Made by a program: the position numbers and the translations under genes. From assembly GCF_012396185.1 (NCBI RefSeq), contig NZ_JAAXOW010000001.1, forward strand, positions 930,001 through 994,000: 64,000 bases of DNA. The letters run 5' to 3'. This stretch comes from Sanguibacter hominis ATCC BAA-789. Lineage in GTDB: Bacteria; Actinomycetota; Actinomycetes; Actinomycetales; Cellulomonadaceae. Under the pieces are notes generated by a model that was not told where the DNA came from, did no database searches, and saw only the letters and a program-made list of their open reading frames with translations. Shown piece after piece: positions 34,894-43,882 of the stretch. Each line of letters starts with the position of its first letter. Position 1 is the stretch's first letter.

Positions 34894-35529
34894 ATGCGCC
34901 TGCACGTAGCCGACCACCCGCTCGTCGCCCACAAGCTCACCGTCCTGCGTGACAAGAGCACGGCCTCGCCGAACTTCCGCCTCCTCGTCGACGAGCTCGT
35001 CACCCTCCTCGCGTACGAGGCGACCCGCGACGTGCGCACGGTCGACGCGCCGATCACGACGCCCGTCACCGACACGGTCGGCACCAAGATCGCCGACCCG
35101 CAGCCGATCGTCGTCCCGATCCTGCGTGCAGGCCTCGGGATGCTCGAGGGTATGACGCGTCTGCTCCCGACCGCCGAGGTCGGCTTCCTCGGCATGCAGC
35201 GCGACGAGGAGACGCTCGAGGCGATCACCTACGCCAACCGGCTGCCCGACGACCTCTCCGGCCGCCAGTGCTTCCTCCTCGACCCGATGCTCGCCACCGG
35301 CGGGACGCTCGTCGCGTCGATCAACTACCTTCTCGACCGTGGCGCACGCGACGTCACCGCCGTCTGCCTGCTCGCCGCCCCTGAGGGCCTCAAGGTTCTC
35401 GAGGAGGCGATCGGCGACCGGGCCGACGTCACCGTCGTCGTCGCAGCCGTCGACGAGCGCCTCGACGAGAACGCCTACATCGTCCCGGGCCTCGGCGACG
35501 CGGGCGACCGCCTCTACGGCGTCGTCTGA
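34894..35529 (+). CDS. upp: Uracil phosphoribosyltransferase
   Basis: 211 aa salvage enzyme making UMP from uracil and PRPP. The PRPP loop is [12 protein letters not shown] (about 128-139), and the C-terminal [15 protein letters not shown] binds uracil. TACGGT (34882-34887) lies 6 nt before ATG 34894, so the mRNA is probably leaderless. Confidence 0.95.
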   Translation: MRLHVADHPLVAHKLTVLRDKSTASPNFRLLVDELVTLLAYEATRDVRTVDAPITTPVTDTVGTKIADPQPIVVPILRAGLGMLEGMTRLLPTAEVGFLGMQRDEETLEAITYANRLPDDLSGRQCFLLDPMLATGGTLVASINYLLDRGARDVTAVCLLAAPEGLKVLEEAIGDRADVTVVVAAVDERLDENAYIVPGLGDAGDRLYGVV

Positions 35530-35580
35530 GCCGGCACGCACCGTCGGTCCACGTCACCTGACGCAGAGGATCGAGCTGAC

Positions 35581-35616
35581 GGAGCCCCGTGGTCGCCTGC
35601 GCGACCACGGGGCTCC
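35581..35616 (+). terminator. Terminator after upp
   Basis: A perfect 16-bp stem (35581-35596 with 35601-35616, core GCCCCGTGGTCGC) and a 4-nt loop. It also faces the convergent sigma-factor gene. Confidence 0.88.
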
Positions 35617-35657
35617 TCCCGTTCCACGACGCTCCCGAGGGCGATCCGGCTCCGGAC

Positions 35658-38354
35658 CTACGAGGGGACCTCCGTCGGAGCCTCCAGCACCTCGATCGTC
35701 GCGTCGACCGCAGCGAGGACGACGGTGCCCGCCGACGTGGCGAGCTCCGCGCGCACCGGCACCACGCTCACTCCTGCGCCCTGCGCCGCGACCCCGCTCA
35801 CCGGGACGGACACCCGGGCCTCCGACCCCGCCGACCCTGGCAGGGCGCATGTCACGACGTTGCTCTCGACCTGGCACGCCTCCTCACCGATCGTCGGCAC
35901 GCCCTCGAGGACGACGCCGTCCGGAAGCTCGACCACCACCGTCGCGCCGCTGGCCGCGCGCCCGTTGCTGAACACGTCGACGCCGAGCGTGCCGACGTCC
36001 GTCGGCGCGTACGGCCCGATCCGCGTGAGCACCAGGGCCTCCGGGCGGAGGACGGCCCCGACAGGACCGGCGAGCAGGTACGGCTCGCTCGTGAGCGACT
36101 CGATGCTCGGCCCCCAGGAGAGCACCCCCGCGCCCAGCTCGGCTGCAGACGTCGTCACCGGCAGGTCCAGGCGCTGCGGATCCGCGAGCCCACCTGGCAG
36201 GTCGTCGGTGCGGCACTCGAGGGTCCGCGCCGTCGCCGGGTAGAGCGCGCACAGCCACCCCTCGGCGGAGCCGGGCACGAGCCCGCCGTCCCGACCGTCC
36301 AGCCACTCGGCACCGTCGGGGAGCTCGACGCGCACGACGGCGGGCGTCGCCACCTCGCCCGCGTTCGTGACCTCGACGCTCACGACCCCGGCCCCGTCGA
36401 CGACGAGCAGCGAGTCCTCGAGGACCCTGGCCTGGACCTCCGCCGCGGCGGCCTCGACGGCGACCGGGACCGTGCGCGTCGCAGAGCCGCCCGCCGTCGT
36501 CACCCGCGCCTCGACGTCGAGCCGCGAGACGCCGGGCGTCTTGAGGGTCACCTGGAACGTCGTCGACGTCTCTGCACCCGCGGGGATGTCAGGAACGGCA
36601 CACACTGCGGAGCTCGTCGTCGTCGAGCACGACCACGACGGGCTGATCGCGGCCGCGACCATGGCGCTGAGCGTCTGGGCGGGCTGGGACGCCGCGAGGA
36701 TCACTCCGGTGCTCGACAGGTACATGCCCGCAGGAAGCGTGAGCTCGACCTCGACCTCCGTCGCCGGCAGCTGCGCGGTGTTCGCGACCGAGAGGGTCAC
36801 GGTCGACGCGCCGCTCGCCTTGACCTGCGAGATCGCGAGGTTGAGCGCGGCCGGCGCGACCGGTGCGGCTGTCGCCGTGGGAGTCGGGCTGGGCGTGGGA
36901 GTCGGGCTGTGCGTCGGGGTCGGAGCAGGCGCGCTCGTGGGGGCCGACGTCGGCGCCGTCGTCGGTTCCCGTGACGGGTTCTCGGAGGGCGTCGCCGTCG
37001 GCGCGCCGGACGGCTCGTCCGTCGGCGCGGGCTCGCTCGGCTCCGGGTCCTCGTCGGGCTCGTCGCCCGTCGGGTCGTCGGGGGTGGTCGACGGCGCAGG
37101 CGTCTCCCCCGGTCCGGTCGGCAGGTCGGGCGGCGTCGCCACGCTCGTCGGGTCCGCCGTCGGTGTCTCCTCGACGGGCGAGTCGGGCGTCACGACCGTC
37201 GGAGGGGCGACCGTGGGCACCTCAGCGACCGACTCGGTGCCCAGGGGGCCCGCGACCCCGGGCGCGACCTGGTTGCTGCCCGACGCGAGAGCGACGCCTG
37301 CCGCCACCAAGCCACCCACGACGACGACGCCCGCGGCGGCGAGCACAGCTGCCGGAAGCTGCGCGATCGCGGAAATCAGACCGACCGCGGGTACCGCCGA
37401 CGCCCCACCGGGGACCGCGACGGCGAGCGGAGCGCCCGGTCCGCCGCCGGTCGCCACGACGCCCGCGTCCGCACGCGCGACGACGATCCCCTCGGAACCG
37501 GCGCCAGCACCCGCTGCGGCAGCGGCCGCCGCCGGCGCAGCGCCACCCACCGGGAGCAGACCCAGGGAAGCGACACCGAGCGTGCCCAGAATGAGCGGCG
37601 CGACGACGGCGCGCATCCCCTGCGCGAGGTCGCCGAGCTCGAGCGCCGCAGCACGGCACGCCGCGCACACGTCGAGGTGCGCCTCGACACGCGTCGTCTC
37701 GCGACGCGACAGCCCGCCGCGCGCGTACGACCCGAGCTGGTCGTTGACCACCCGGCAGTCCTCGGACACTGCGGGCGACAGGAGGTGCTCCTGCAGGTAC
37801 GCCTGACGCAGCCCCTCGCGTGCACGGTACGCGAGCGCAGAGACGCCGTTGGCCGACATCCCGAGCGCGGGCGCCACCGCGGCGGGGGTCTGCTGCTCGA
37901 TGTCGAGATACCAGAGCACCGTCCGCCAGCGCTCTGGCAGCGACTCGAACGCGCGCGCGACCGTGCGGTCCTCGAACCCGCGGAGCATCGGCTCCTCGGT
38001 CGACGCGAGGGGCCCGATCACCGAGTCGAACACCGCGACGTCGTCGGTCGCGGTGGTGCGCCGCGCCTTCTCGAGCGACTCGATCGCGCGACGTCGCACG
38101 ACGGTGAACAGGTAGGCGCGGAAGGCGACGTCCGGGCCCTTGCCTCCGCGGAGCACCTGGAGGATCTTCTCGAAGGCCCCCGCGACGACGTCGTCCGCGT
38201 CTGCCGCAGGCACGTAGCGCTGCGCGACCCTGCGCGCAGCCTCCTCGTGCCGCTGGTAGAGCACGCCGAAGGCCGCCGTGTCGCCCTGTCGCACGGCGGT
38301 GATCAGCTCGGCGTCACTCGCGACCCCGTCCGGGACCCGCGTCACGTCACTCAT
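35658..38354 (-). CDS. Sigma-70 (ECF-type) factor fused to zinc-finger anti-sigma, membrane helix and large ectodomain
   Basis: 898 aa single polypeptide. Residues 15-95 are sigma region 2 (FRAYLFTVVRRRAIESLEKARR), and 135-190 are region 4 (LPERWRTVLWYLDIEQQTPAAVA). At 226-233 is HLDVCAAC, an H-x3-C-x2-C anti-sigma zinc finger. Hydrophobic stretches follow at about 250-280 and 327-358, then a Pro/Thr/Ser-rich linker (365-515) and three or four beta-sandwich repeats to the end. Sigma, inhibitor and sensor are thus in one chain, and release would need proteolysis or partner loss. Fused ECF groups exist in actinobacteria; the ectodomain ligand here is unknown. ATG 38354 has GGGGGAG upstream. Confidence 0.88.
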   Translation of the reverse strand: MSDVTRVPDGVASDAELITAVRQGDTAAFGVLYQRHEEAARRVAQRYVPAADADDVVAGAFEKILQVLRGGKGPDVAFRAYLFTVVRRRAIESLEKARRTTATDDVAVFDSVIGPLASTEEPMLRGFEDRTVARAFESLPERWRTVLWYLDIEQQTPAAVAPALGMSANGVSALAYRAREGLRQAYLQEHLLSPAVSEDCRVVNDQLGSYARGGLSRRETTRVEAHLDVCAACRAAALELGDLAQGMRAVVAPLILGTLGVASLGLLPVGGAAPAAAAAAAGAGAGSEGIVVARADAGVVATGGGPGAPLAVAVPGGASAVPAVGLISAIAQLPAAVLAAAGVVVVGGLVAAGVALASGSNQVAPGVAGPLGTESVAEVPTVAPPTVVTPDSPVEETPTADPTSVATPPDLPTGPGETPAPSTTPDDPTGDEPDEDPEPSEPAPTDEPSGAPTATPSENPSREPTTAPTSAPTSAPAPTPTHSPTPTPSPTPTATAAPVAPAALNLAISQVKASGASTVTLSVANTAQLPATEVEVELTLPAGMYLSSTGVILAASQPAQTLSAMVAAAISPSWSCSTTTSSAVCAVPDIPAGAETSTTFQVTLKTPGVSRLDVEARVTTAGGSATRTVPVAVEAAAAEVQARVLEDSLLVVDGAGVVSVEVTNAGEVATPAVVRVELPDGAEWLDGRDGGLVPGSAEGWLCALYPATARTLECRTDDLPGGLADPQRLDLPVTTSAAELGAGVLSWGPSIESLTSEPYLLAGPVGAVLRPEALVLTRIGPYAPTDVGTLGVDVFSNGRAASGATVVVELPDGVVLEGVPTIGEEACQVESNVVTCALPGSAGSEARVSVPVSGVAAQGAGVSVVPVRAELATSAGTVVLAAVDATIEVLEAPTEVPS

Positions 38355-38373
38355 GTGGCTCCCCCGCCCATCT

Positions 38374-38389
38374 GCGGTGATCACACCGC
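38374..38389. promoter_or_regulatory. Inverted repeat in the sigma-factor leader
   Basis: GCGGTG-ATCA-CACCGC lies 20-35 nt before the sigma-fusion start codon. As RNA it would form a 6-bp hairpin near the ribosome site; as DNA it could be an operator. The 141-bp divergent region shows no clear ECF promoter. Confidence 0.4.
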
Positions 38390-38495
38390 ACCCCAGGAAT
38401 GTTGCCATGCCGCAGGCAGGAAGTCGCGGGACGGTCCTTCACAAAGGTCACCGAAAGCCGCGTCATGATCTGCGAGCACACCCCTCTCATCACTC

Positions 38496-39236
38496 GTGAC
38501 CCACACGCGTGAGCCCTTCGACCCGCAGGACGCCGTCCTGCGGGGCTGGCGCACGGCCTCGCTCACCACGGTCTGGCGACACGGCGACGACTGGGCGCAC
38601 CCGGCCGCGGAGGCTCTCGTCGAGGCGCTCGAGTCGGGTGTCGACCCGACCCCGGCCGCACAGCGGCTCGGGGCTGCGCGCGCCGAGCGTGGCAGCGACA
38701 TGGCCGAGACGCTCGACGACCTCGGCTGCCTGTACGACACCCTCGGGTTCGACGCGCCGCTCGACGTCACCCGGGCGGTCGCCGTCGGCTGGGCCGAGGC
38801 ACAGGAGGCGACGGCGGCGTCGCAGTCGTCGACCGACCCGCTCACAGGCCTGCGTACCCCCGCGTACCTGACCGCACGTCTCGAGGAGACGTTCACCGCC
38901 GCCCCGGCACCGTGGTGCCTGCTCGTGCTCGACGTCGCGACCGAGGGCGGCCACCGTCTCGACCAGATCCGCGTCGGTGCGCTCGTCGGGGCGGCGCTCG
39001 CACGGATGCTCGGGCGCTACCACCCGACAGCGCAGCTCCGCCCAGGACTGTTCGCGATCATGACGCAGCGCGACGACGCGCTGCCGACGACGGTCGAGGA
39101 CATCCGGAAGCTCATCATCGGACTCACGAGCGTCGTCGGCCCTCGATCGATGCGGTCCCCAGCCCGGCTGTGGGTCGAGCGGCTGCCCGCCGACCCTGCG
39201 GGGTGCGCGGGGTTGCTGAGCTCCTTGCGGAGTTGA
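38496..39236 (+). CDS. Degenerate GGDEF-domain protein
   Basis: 246 aa. DPLTGLRTPAYLTARLEE is the start of a GGDEF (diguanylate cyclase) domain, followed by LVLDVATEGGH where active enzymes have the metal-binding Asp-x-Asp stretch. The GGDEF motif itself is replaced by LRPGLFAIM, so catalysis is unlikely and a binding role is inferred. The first 100 residues form a helical domain (DTLGFDAPLDVTRAVAVGW). Start GTG 38496 is weakly supported. It is divergent from the sigma-fusion gene. Confidence 0.7.
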   Translation: MTHTREPFDPQDAVLRGWRTASLTTVWRHGDDWAHPAAEALVEALESGVDPTPAAQRLGAARAERGSDMAETLDDLGCLYDTLGFDAPLDVTRAVAVGWAEAQEATAASQSSTDPLTGLRTPAYLTARLEETFTAAPAPWCLLVLDVATEGGHRLDQIRVGALVGAALARMLGRYHPTAQLRPGLFAIMTQRDDALPTTVEDIRKLIIGLTSVVGPRSMRSPARLWVERLPADPAGCAGLLSSLRS

Positions 39237-39261
39237 TTCGGGGGAATTTCCGCAAGGCACA

Positions 39262-39297
39262 CCACGGGGCCATGGCGTCGACGTCATGGCCCCGTGG
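39262..39297. terminator. Bidirectional terminator between GGDEF-like and DUF1540 genes
   Basis: CCACGGGGCCATG/CATGGCCCCGTGG, a perfect 13-bp stem with a 10-nt loop, between convergent genes. Confidence 0.8.
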
Positions 39298-39344
39298 CAT
39301 CCCTCGATCCGCCCCTCCCGCGGTACGGCGGGCAGGAGGTCTGG

Positions 39345-39644
39345 TCAGGCCGGCGAGTAGGTGAGGCAGTCCGCGTGGTGCGTCCCGCCTGCGCCGATGC
39401 GCACGGACTCGGCGTTGCACTCGAGGTGGTCGTTGTGGCTGCACTCTGCGCGCTGGCACGCCCCGACGGCGGCGACGACGCGCGAGAGCCCGCCCTTGAC
39501 GTCGAGCGGGATGAACGTGGCGCACGAGGCATCGCCCGCATTCCCGGCGATCGTGATGGCCCCGGCGTGGCAGCCGTCGTGGTTGTAGGAACAGCCAGCG
39601 ATCGTGCACTCGCTGACCGGAGGCATCTCCAGCATCGCGCTCAT
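39345..39644 (-). CDS. Tandem DUF1540-domain Cys-rich protein
   Basis: 99 aa with two copies of the DUF1540 motif: SECTIAGCSYNHDGCHAGAITI...CATFIP and ACQRAECSHNDHLECNAESVRIG...CLTYSP. Each copy has the four Cys expected to bind a metal, perhaps zinc. Cytoplasmic. ATG 39644 begins right before the motif. Function of the family is not established. Confidence 0.88.
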   Translation of the reverse strand: MSAMLEMPPVSECTIAGCSYNHDGCHAGAITIAGNAGDASCATFIPLDVKGGLSRVVAAVGACQRAECSHNDHLECNAESVRIGAGGTHHADCLTYSPA

Positions 39645-39740
39645 GGGTCTCTCCGACTCTGTCCGGCTTCGCCTGACGGCTCTTCTTGCTGACGATAGGC
39701 CTGGGTCAGGACGTTGTACAGGGAGGGGAGCCTTACCGGA

Positions 39741-39790
39741 TCCGCAGGATTCTGCGGAATTTGCGCACCGCGCCGTTGCGCAATTGTGCA
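39741..39790. promoter_or_regulatory. Palindrome cluster upstream of the DUF1540 gene
   Basis: TCCGCAG-GATT-CTGCGGA (39741-39758) is a perfect 7-bp repeat. TGCGCAATTGTGCA (39777-39790) is a near-perfect 14-bp palindrome. TTGCGCA occurs at 39761 and again at 39776. They lie between hspR and the DUF1540 gene and are AT-richer than the genome. Confidence 0.45.
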
Positions 39791-39804
39791 CGGGGATCTG
39801 ACGC

Positions 39805-40212
39805 TCAGCCCCGGGGCCGCCACACGACGAGCGCTCCCGACGTGCGCACGCGCGCCTGGCGCTTCCCGCGGGGAAGAGCCACGATGTCACCGGTCGCGTC
39901 CGCGGCGAACACCCGGTGCCCGGCCTCGGTGGCGGACGCCAGGGCGCGCAACCGCTCGCGGAGCGCGTGCACCTCGTCCTGCAGGTCGAGGATGCGCATG
40001 ATGCCCGCAAGGTTGATGCCCTCTTCCTGGCTGAGCTGCTGCACGGTGCGCAGCCGCTCGACGTCCCGCGCGCTGTAGCGCCTCCCGCGGCCGGCCGTCC
40101 GGCTCGGGACGACCAGTCCGAGACGGTCGTACTGCCGCAACGTCTGCGGGTGCATGCCAGCGAGCTCGGCGGCTCGCGAGATCGGGAAGATCGGGCGGTC
40201 GGCGACGTCCAT
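39805..40212 (-). CDS. hspR: Heat-shock repressor HspR (MerR family)
   Basis: 135 aa. PIFPISRAAELAGMHPQTLRQYDRLGLVVPSRTAGRGRRYSARDVERL is the MerR-type DNA-binding domain of HspR, and the coiled coil follows (NLAGIMRILDLQDEVHALRERLRAL). It represses the dnaK operon by binding HAIR sites with DnaK as co-repressor. It is the last gene of dnaK-grpE-dnaJ-hspR, 16 bp after dnaJ, with GGAGG before ATG 40212. Confidence 0.95.
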   Translation of the reverse strand: MDVADRPIFPISRAAELAGMHPQTLRQYDRLGLVVPSRTAGRGRRYSARDVERLRTVQQLSQEEGINLAGIMRILDLQDEVHALRERLRALASATEAGHRVFAADATGDIVALPRGKRQARVRTSGALVVWRPRG

Positions 40213-40228
40213 CACGGCCTCCGGGCGG

Positions 40229-41233
40229 TCATTCCTGCGCGCGGGCCAGGAGGTCCGCGCGCACGTTGCGACCCTCGCCTGCGGTCGCCTCGGCGAAGGC
40301 CTCGACGGCCTTGCGCGCGACCGCGTCGAGCTTCTGCGGCACCACGACGGTGACCGTGACGAGCAGGTCGCCGGTCGCCTTCGCGGTGCTGACACCGCGG
40401 CCCTTGACGCGCAGCGTCCTGCCCGACGGCGTACCCGCAGGGACCTTGACCCGCACGGTCTGCCCGTCGAGGGTCGGGACGTCGATCGTCGCACCCAGCG
40501 CGGCCTCGTCGAACGTGACGGGCAGCGTCATGCGCAGGTTCGCGCCGTCGACCGCATAGACGGGGTGCGGCGTGACCTTGACCGTGATGTTGAGGTCACC
40601 TGCGGGAGCGCCGCCCGTACCGGGGCGGCCCTTGCCGCGCAGGCGGATCTTCTGGCCGTCGCGCACGCCCGAGGGGATGCGGGTCGTGACGGTGCGGCCC
40701 TCGACGTCGAGGGACACGGTCGCGCCCTCGACGGCGGAGCGGAAGGACAACGTGGTCGTCGCGTTGATGTCGGCACCCTGCTGGGCGCGCGTGCCACGGA
40801 AGCCTGCGGGGCCGCGACCGCCACCGAACAGCCCGCCGAGGATGTCCTCGAACCCGCCACCTCCGGTCGACGCGCCGCCACCGGGGAACGACGTCGTGCG
40901 AGCACCGCCGCCTCCGCCGCCGAACATGCCGCCGAAGAGGTCCTCGAAGCCGGCGGCACCGCCGGCGCCACCGGGCCCCGCGGCGAAGCGGGCGCCGCCG
41001 CCCATCGCCCGGACGGCGTCGTACTGGCGGCGCTGCTCCGGGTCGGAGAGCACTGCGTACGCCTCGCCGATCTCCTTGAAGCGCGCCTCGGCCTTCGTGT
41101 CACCGGCGTTCTGGTCCGGGTGGTGCTGGCGCGCGAGCTTGCGGTAGGCCTTCTTGATCGCTGCAGCGTCAGCGTCCTTCGCGACGCCGAGGCTCGCGTA
41201 GAAGTCCTTCTCGAGCCAGTCCTGTCCGGTCAA
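40229..41233 (-). CDS. dnaJ: DnaJ/CbpA-type J-domain co-chaperone without zinc finger
   Basis: 334 aa. The J domain (1-70) has the HPD motif (HHPDQN). A Gly/Phe-rich region follows (FGGMFGGGGGG, GGLFGGGRG), then two beta-barrel substrate-binding domains (SFRSAVEGATVSLDVEGRTV to the end). The four CxxCxGxG repeats of DnaJ are absent and the protein has no Cys, so it is a type II, CbpA-like J protein. It stimulates DnaK ATPase. Confidence 0.92.
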   Translation of the reverse strand: MTGQDWLEKDFYASLGVAKDADAAAIKKAYRKLARQHHPDQNAGDTKAEARFKEIGEAYAVLSDPEQRRQYDAVRAMGGGARFAAGPGGAGGAAGFEDLFGGMFGGGGGGARTTSFPGGGASTGGGGFEDILGGLFGGGRGPAGFRGTRAQQGADINATTTLSFRSAVEGATVSLDVEGRTVTTRIPSGVRDGQKIRLRGKGRPGTGGAPAGDLNITVKVTPHPVYAVDGANLRMTLPVTFDEAALGATIDVPTLDGQTVRVKVPAGTPSGRTLRVKGRGVSTAKATGDLLVTVTVVVPQKLDAVARKAVEAFAEATAGEGRNVRADLLARAQE

Positions 41234-41272
41234 CAGCGGTCACTTCCTTCTTTCAGGTCTGTCATGAGGGTA

Positions 41273-41309
41273 CGGCCTGCGCCGCGGCCGAGCCGCGGCG
41301 CAGGCCGTC
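41273..41309 (-). terminator. Intercistronic hairpin between grpE and dnaJ
   Basis: A perfect 16-bp stem (core CGGCCTGCGCCGCGG) with a 5-nt loop, 18 nt after the grpE stop. No T-tract. It probably reduces or processes the dnaJ-hspR part of the operon transcript. Confidence 0.65.
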
Positions 41310-41326
41310 ACCGTTCGTCGTGCTCG

Positions 41327-41908
41327 TCAGTGCTGTGGTCCGACGACGGCCACCCGAGCGGCGCGCACGACACGCTCGCCGATCTTGTAGCCAGGCTCGA
41401 CGACGAACTTGACGGTCGTCGTCTGCGCCTCCGCGGACTCCTCGTGCATCAGCGCGTCGTGGAAGTTGGGGTCGAACTCGTCCCCGACCTCGCCGAAGCG
41501 TGCGATCTCGAACTTGGCCAGCGTCCCGTCGAGCTTGTCGGCGATGGCCGCGAACGGCCCCTCGAGCTCGCCGGCCTGCCTGGCCCGGTCGATGTCGTCG
41601 AGCACGGGGAGCAACGACGCGAGCACGTCCTCGATCCCCTTGACCCGAGCGGCCTCCTGGTCACGCAGGGCCCGGTTGCGGTAGTTCGTGAAGCTTGCGC
41701 GCTCCCGCAGCAGGTCCTCGAGGCGCTCGTCGGCGACCTTCTGTGCCGCGGCGACCGCGTCGTCCTCGAGGGACGACGCGTCGTCGGGCACCTGGATGTC
41801 GACGTCGGCGTCCGCGTCAGCGGGCGTCTCGGCGTTCGCCTCGCGCGGCTCGCCCGTCTCCGGGTCGATCCGGCGCTTGTCCGTGAACTCGAAGGGGGAC
41901 TCGGTCAC
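41327..41908 (-). CDS. grpE: Nucleotide exchange factor GrpE
   Basis: 193 aa. A disordered acidic N-terminus is followed by the long helix and the beta domain ([40 protein letters not shown] and [18 protein letters not shown]). It releases ADP from DnaK. The GTG at 41908 overlaps the dnaK stop by 4 nt (GTGA). Confidence 0.95.
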   Translation of the reverse strand: MTESPFEFTDKRRIDPETGEPREANAETPADADADVDIQVPDDASSLEDDAVAAAQKVADERLEDLLRERASFTNYRNRALRDQEAARVKGIEDVLASLLPVLDDIDRARQAGELEGPFAAIADKLDGTLAKFEIARFGEVGDEFDPNFHDALMHEESAEAQTTTVKFVVEPGYKIGERVVRAARVAVVGPQH

Positions 41909-43755
41909 TTGGACTCGTCCTCGTCCACGATCTCAGCGTCGACGACGTCGTCGTCCGACGTCGCCTCCTCGGCCGCCGGGGCACCCTCGGCACCCTCGGT
42001 CGACTGCTGGGCGTAGAGCGCCTCGCCGATCTTCTGGGCGACCGTGCTCAGGTGCTCCTGCTTGGCCTTGATCTCGGCGATGTCCTCGCCCTCGAGCGCC
42101 GTCTTGAGCTCGGCGACAGCGTCCCCGACCTCCTTCTTGACGTCGTCCGAGAGCTTCTCGTCGTTGTCCTTGAGGAGCTTCTCGGTCGAGTAGGCGAAGC
42201 CCTCGGCCTGGTTGCGGGTCTCAGCGTCCTCGCGGCGCTTCTTGTCCTCGGCCGCGTGCTCCTCGGCCTCCTTGACCATGCGGTCGATGTCCTCCTTCGG
42301 GAGGGCAGAGCCACCCGTGATCGTCATCGACTGCTCCTTGCCCGTGCCGCGGTCCTTCGCGGACACGTGCACGATGCCGTTCGCGTCGATGTCGAACGCG
42401 ACCTCGATCTGCGGCATGCCGCGCGGGGCGGGGGCGATGCCGGTGAGCTCGAAGGTGCCGAGCGGCTTGTTGTCCCGGGCGAACTCACGCTCACCCTGGA
42501 AGACCTGGATCAGCACGGACGGCTGGTTGTCCTCGGCCGTCGAGAAGACCTCGGAGCGCTTCGTCGGGATGGCGGTGTTGCGCTCGATGAGCTTCGTCAT
42601 GACGCCGCCCTTCGTCTCGATGCCGAGGCTCAGGGGGGTGACGTCGATGAGGAGGACGTCCTTGCGCTCACCCTTGATGACACCGGCCTGCAGGGCGGCG
42701 CCGACGGCGACGACCTCGTCCGGGTTGACGCCCTTGTTGGGCTCCTTGCCGCCGGTCATCTCCTTGACGACCTCGGTCACCGCGGGCATGCGGGTCGAGC
42801 CGCCGACGAGGACGATGTGGTCGATGTCGTTGACCGAGATGCCCGCGTCGCGGATGACGGCGTTGAACGGCGCCTTGGTGCGGTCGATGAGGTCCTGCGT
42901 CATCTGCTGGAACTGAGCGCGCGTGAGCTTCGTGTCCAGGTGGATGGGGCCGTTCTCGCTCATCGAGAGGTACTGCATGGAGATGTTGGTGCTCGTCGCG
43001 GACGAGAGCTCCTTCTTCGCCTGCTCGGCGGCCTCACGCAGACGCTGCAGCGCGATCTTGTCCTTGGACAGGTCGACGCCCGAGCTGTTCTTGACCTCCT
43101 TGATGAGGTGCTCGACGATCCGGTTGTCCCAGTCGTCGCCGCCGAGGCGGTTGTCGCCCGAGGTCGCGCGGACCTGGATCGTGGAGAACTCGTCCTCGTC
43201 CTTGCCCACCTCGAGCAGGGAGACGTCGAAGGTTCCGCCACCGAGGTCGAAGACGAGGATGAGCTCGTCCTCCTTGCCCTTCTCGAGCCCGTAGGCGAGA
43301 GCGGCCGCGGTCGGCTCGTTGACGATGCGCAGGACGTTGAGGCCGGCGATCTGGCCAGCGTCCTTCGTGGCCTGGCGCTCGGCGTCGTTGAAGTAGGCCG
43401 GGACGGTGATGACGGCGTCGGTGACGGGCTCGCCGAGGTACTCCTCGGCGTCGCGCTTGAGCTTGCCGAGGATGCGCGCGGAGATCTCCTGCGCGGTGTA
43501 CTTCTTGTCGTCGATCTCCTGCGACCAGTCCGTGCCGATGTGGCGCTTGACCGAGCTGATCGTGCGGTCGACGTTCGTGACGGCCTGGCGCTTGGCGATC
43601 TCGCCGACGAGGACCTCGCCGGACTTGGAGAACGCGACGACCGACGGGGTGGTGCGCATGCCCTCGGCGTTGGCGATGACCGTGGGCTCGCCACCCTCGA
43701 GGACCGCGACGACGGAGTTGGTGGTGCCGAGGTCGATGCCGACTGCTCGTGCCAT
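41905..43755 (-). CDS. dnaK: Chaperone DnaK (Hsp70)
   Basis: 616 aa Hsp70. N-terminal [19 protein letters not shown], internal [17 protein letters not shown] and [13 protein letters not shown] are the three Hsp70 signatures. The substrate-binding domain has [14 protein letters not shown], and the tail [24 protein letters not shown] is the usual acidic end. ATG 43755 has GGAGG 8 nt upstream; codons further upstream overlap the operator region. Confidence 0.97.
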   Translation of the reverse strand: MARAVGIDLGTTNSVVAVLEGGEPTVIANAEGMRTTPSVVAFSKSGEVLVGEIAKRQAVTNVDRTISSVKRHIGTDWSQEIDDKKYTAQEISARILGKLKRDAEEYLGEPVTDAVITVPAYFNDAERQATKDAGQIAGLNVLRIVNEPTAAALAYGLEKGKEDELILVFDLGGGTFDVSLLEVGKDEDEFSTIQVRATSGDNRLGGDDWDNRIVEHLIKEVKNSSGVDLSKDKIALQRLREAAEQAKKELSSATSTNISMQYLSMSENGPIHLDTKLTRAQFQQMTQDLIDRTKAPFNAVIRDAGISVNDIDHIVLVGGSTRMPAVTEVVKEMTGGKEPNKGVNPDEVVAVGAALQAGVIKGERKDVLLIDVTPLSLGIETKGGVMTKLIERNTAIPTKRSEVFSTAEDNQPSVLIQVFQGEREFARDNKPLGTFELTGIAPAPRGMPQIEVAFDIDANGIVHVSAKDRGTGKEQSMTITGGSALPKEDIDRMVKEAEEHAAEDKKRREDAETRNQAEGFAYSTEKLLKDNDEKLSDDVKKEVGDAVAELKTALEGEDIAEIKAKQEHLSTVAQKIGEALYAQQSTEGAEGAPAAEEATSDDDVVDAEIVDEDESK

Positions 43756-43781
43756 GGGTGATGCCTCCATGTAGTGGTGCG

Positions 43782-43802
43782 GTTGAGTCCGTTTCACTCA
43801 AG
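43782..43802. promoter_or_regulatory. HAIR operator 1 (HspR site)
   Basis: GTTGAGT-N7-ACTCAAG, matching the HAIR consensus CTTGAGT-N7-ACTCAAG at 13 of 14 positions, 27 bp upstream of dnaK. Confidence 0.9.
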
Positions 43803-43809
43803 TCTGCGT

Positions 43810-43830
43810 CTTGAGCCTGAGGGGCGCAAG
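43810..43830. promoter_or_regulatory. Imperfect HAIR operator
   Basis: CTTGAGC-N7-GCGCAAG keeps the exact spacing of a HAIR with 6/7 and 5/7 matches in the arms. It sits between the two good sites. Confidence 0.55.
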
Positions 43831-43845
43831 TCCTGACCTTCCAAA

Positions 43846-43866
43846 CTTGAGTCTGTCTCGCTCAAC
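43846..43866. promoter_or_regulatory. HAIR operator 2 (HspR site)
   Basis: CTTGAGT-N7-GCTCAAC, 12 of 14 matches to the HAIR consensus, with its right arm 17 bp from the stop of the isochorismatase-like gene. The dnaK promoter must lie among the three repeats. Confidence 0.88.
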
Positions 43867-43882
43867 CTCGGAGTGCGTCGAG

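Noticed and set aside
36860-37250. Repeat array or CRISPR in the Pro/Thr-coding stretch
   Set aside because: The repetition is codon-level (Pro/Thr/Ser linker), irregular and in frame; there are no spacers.
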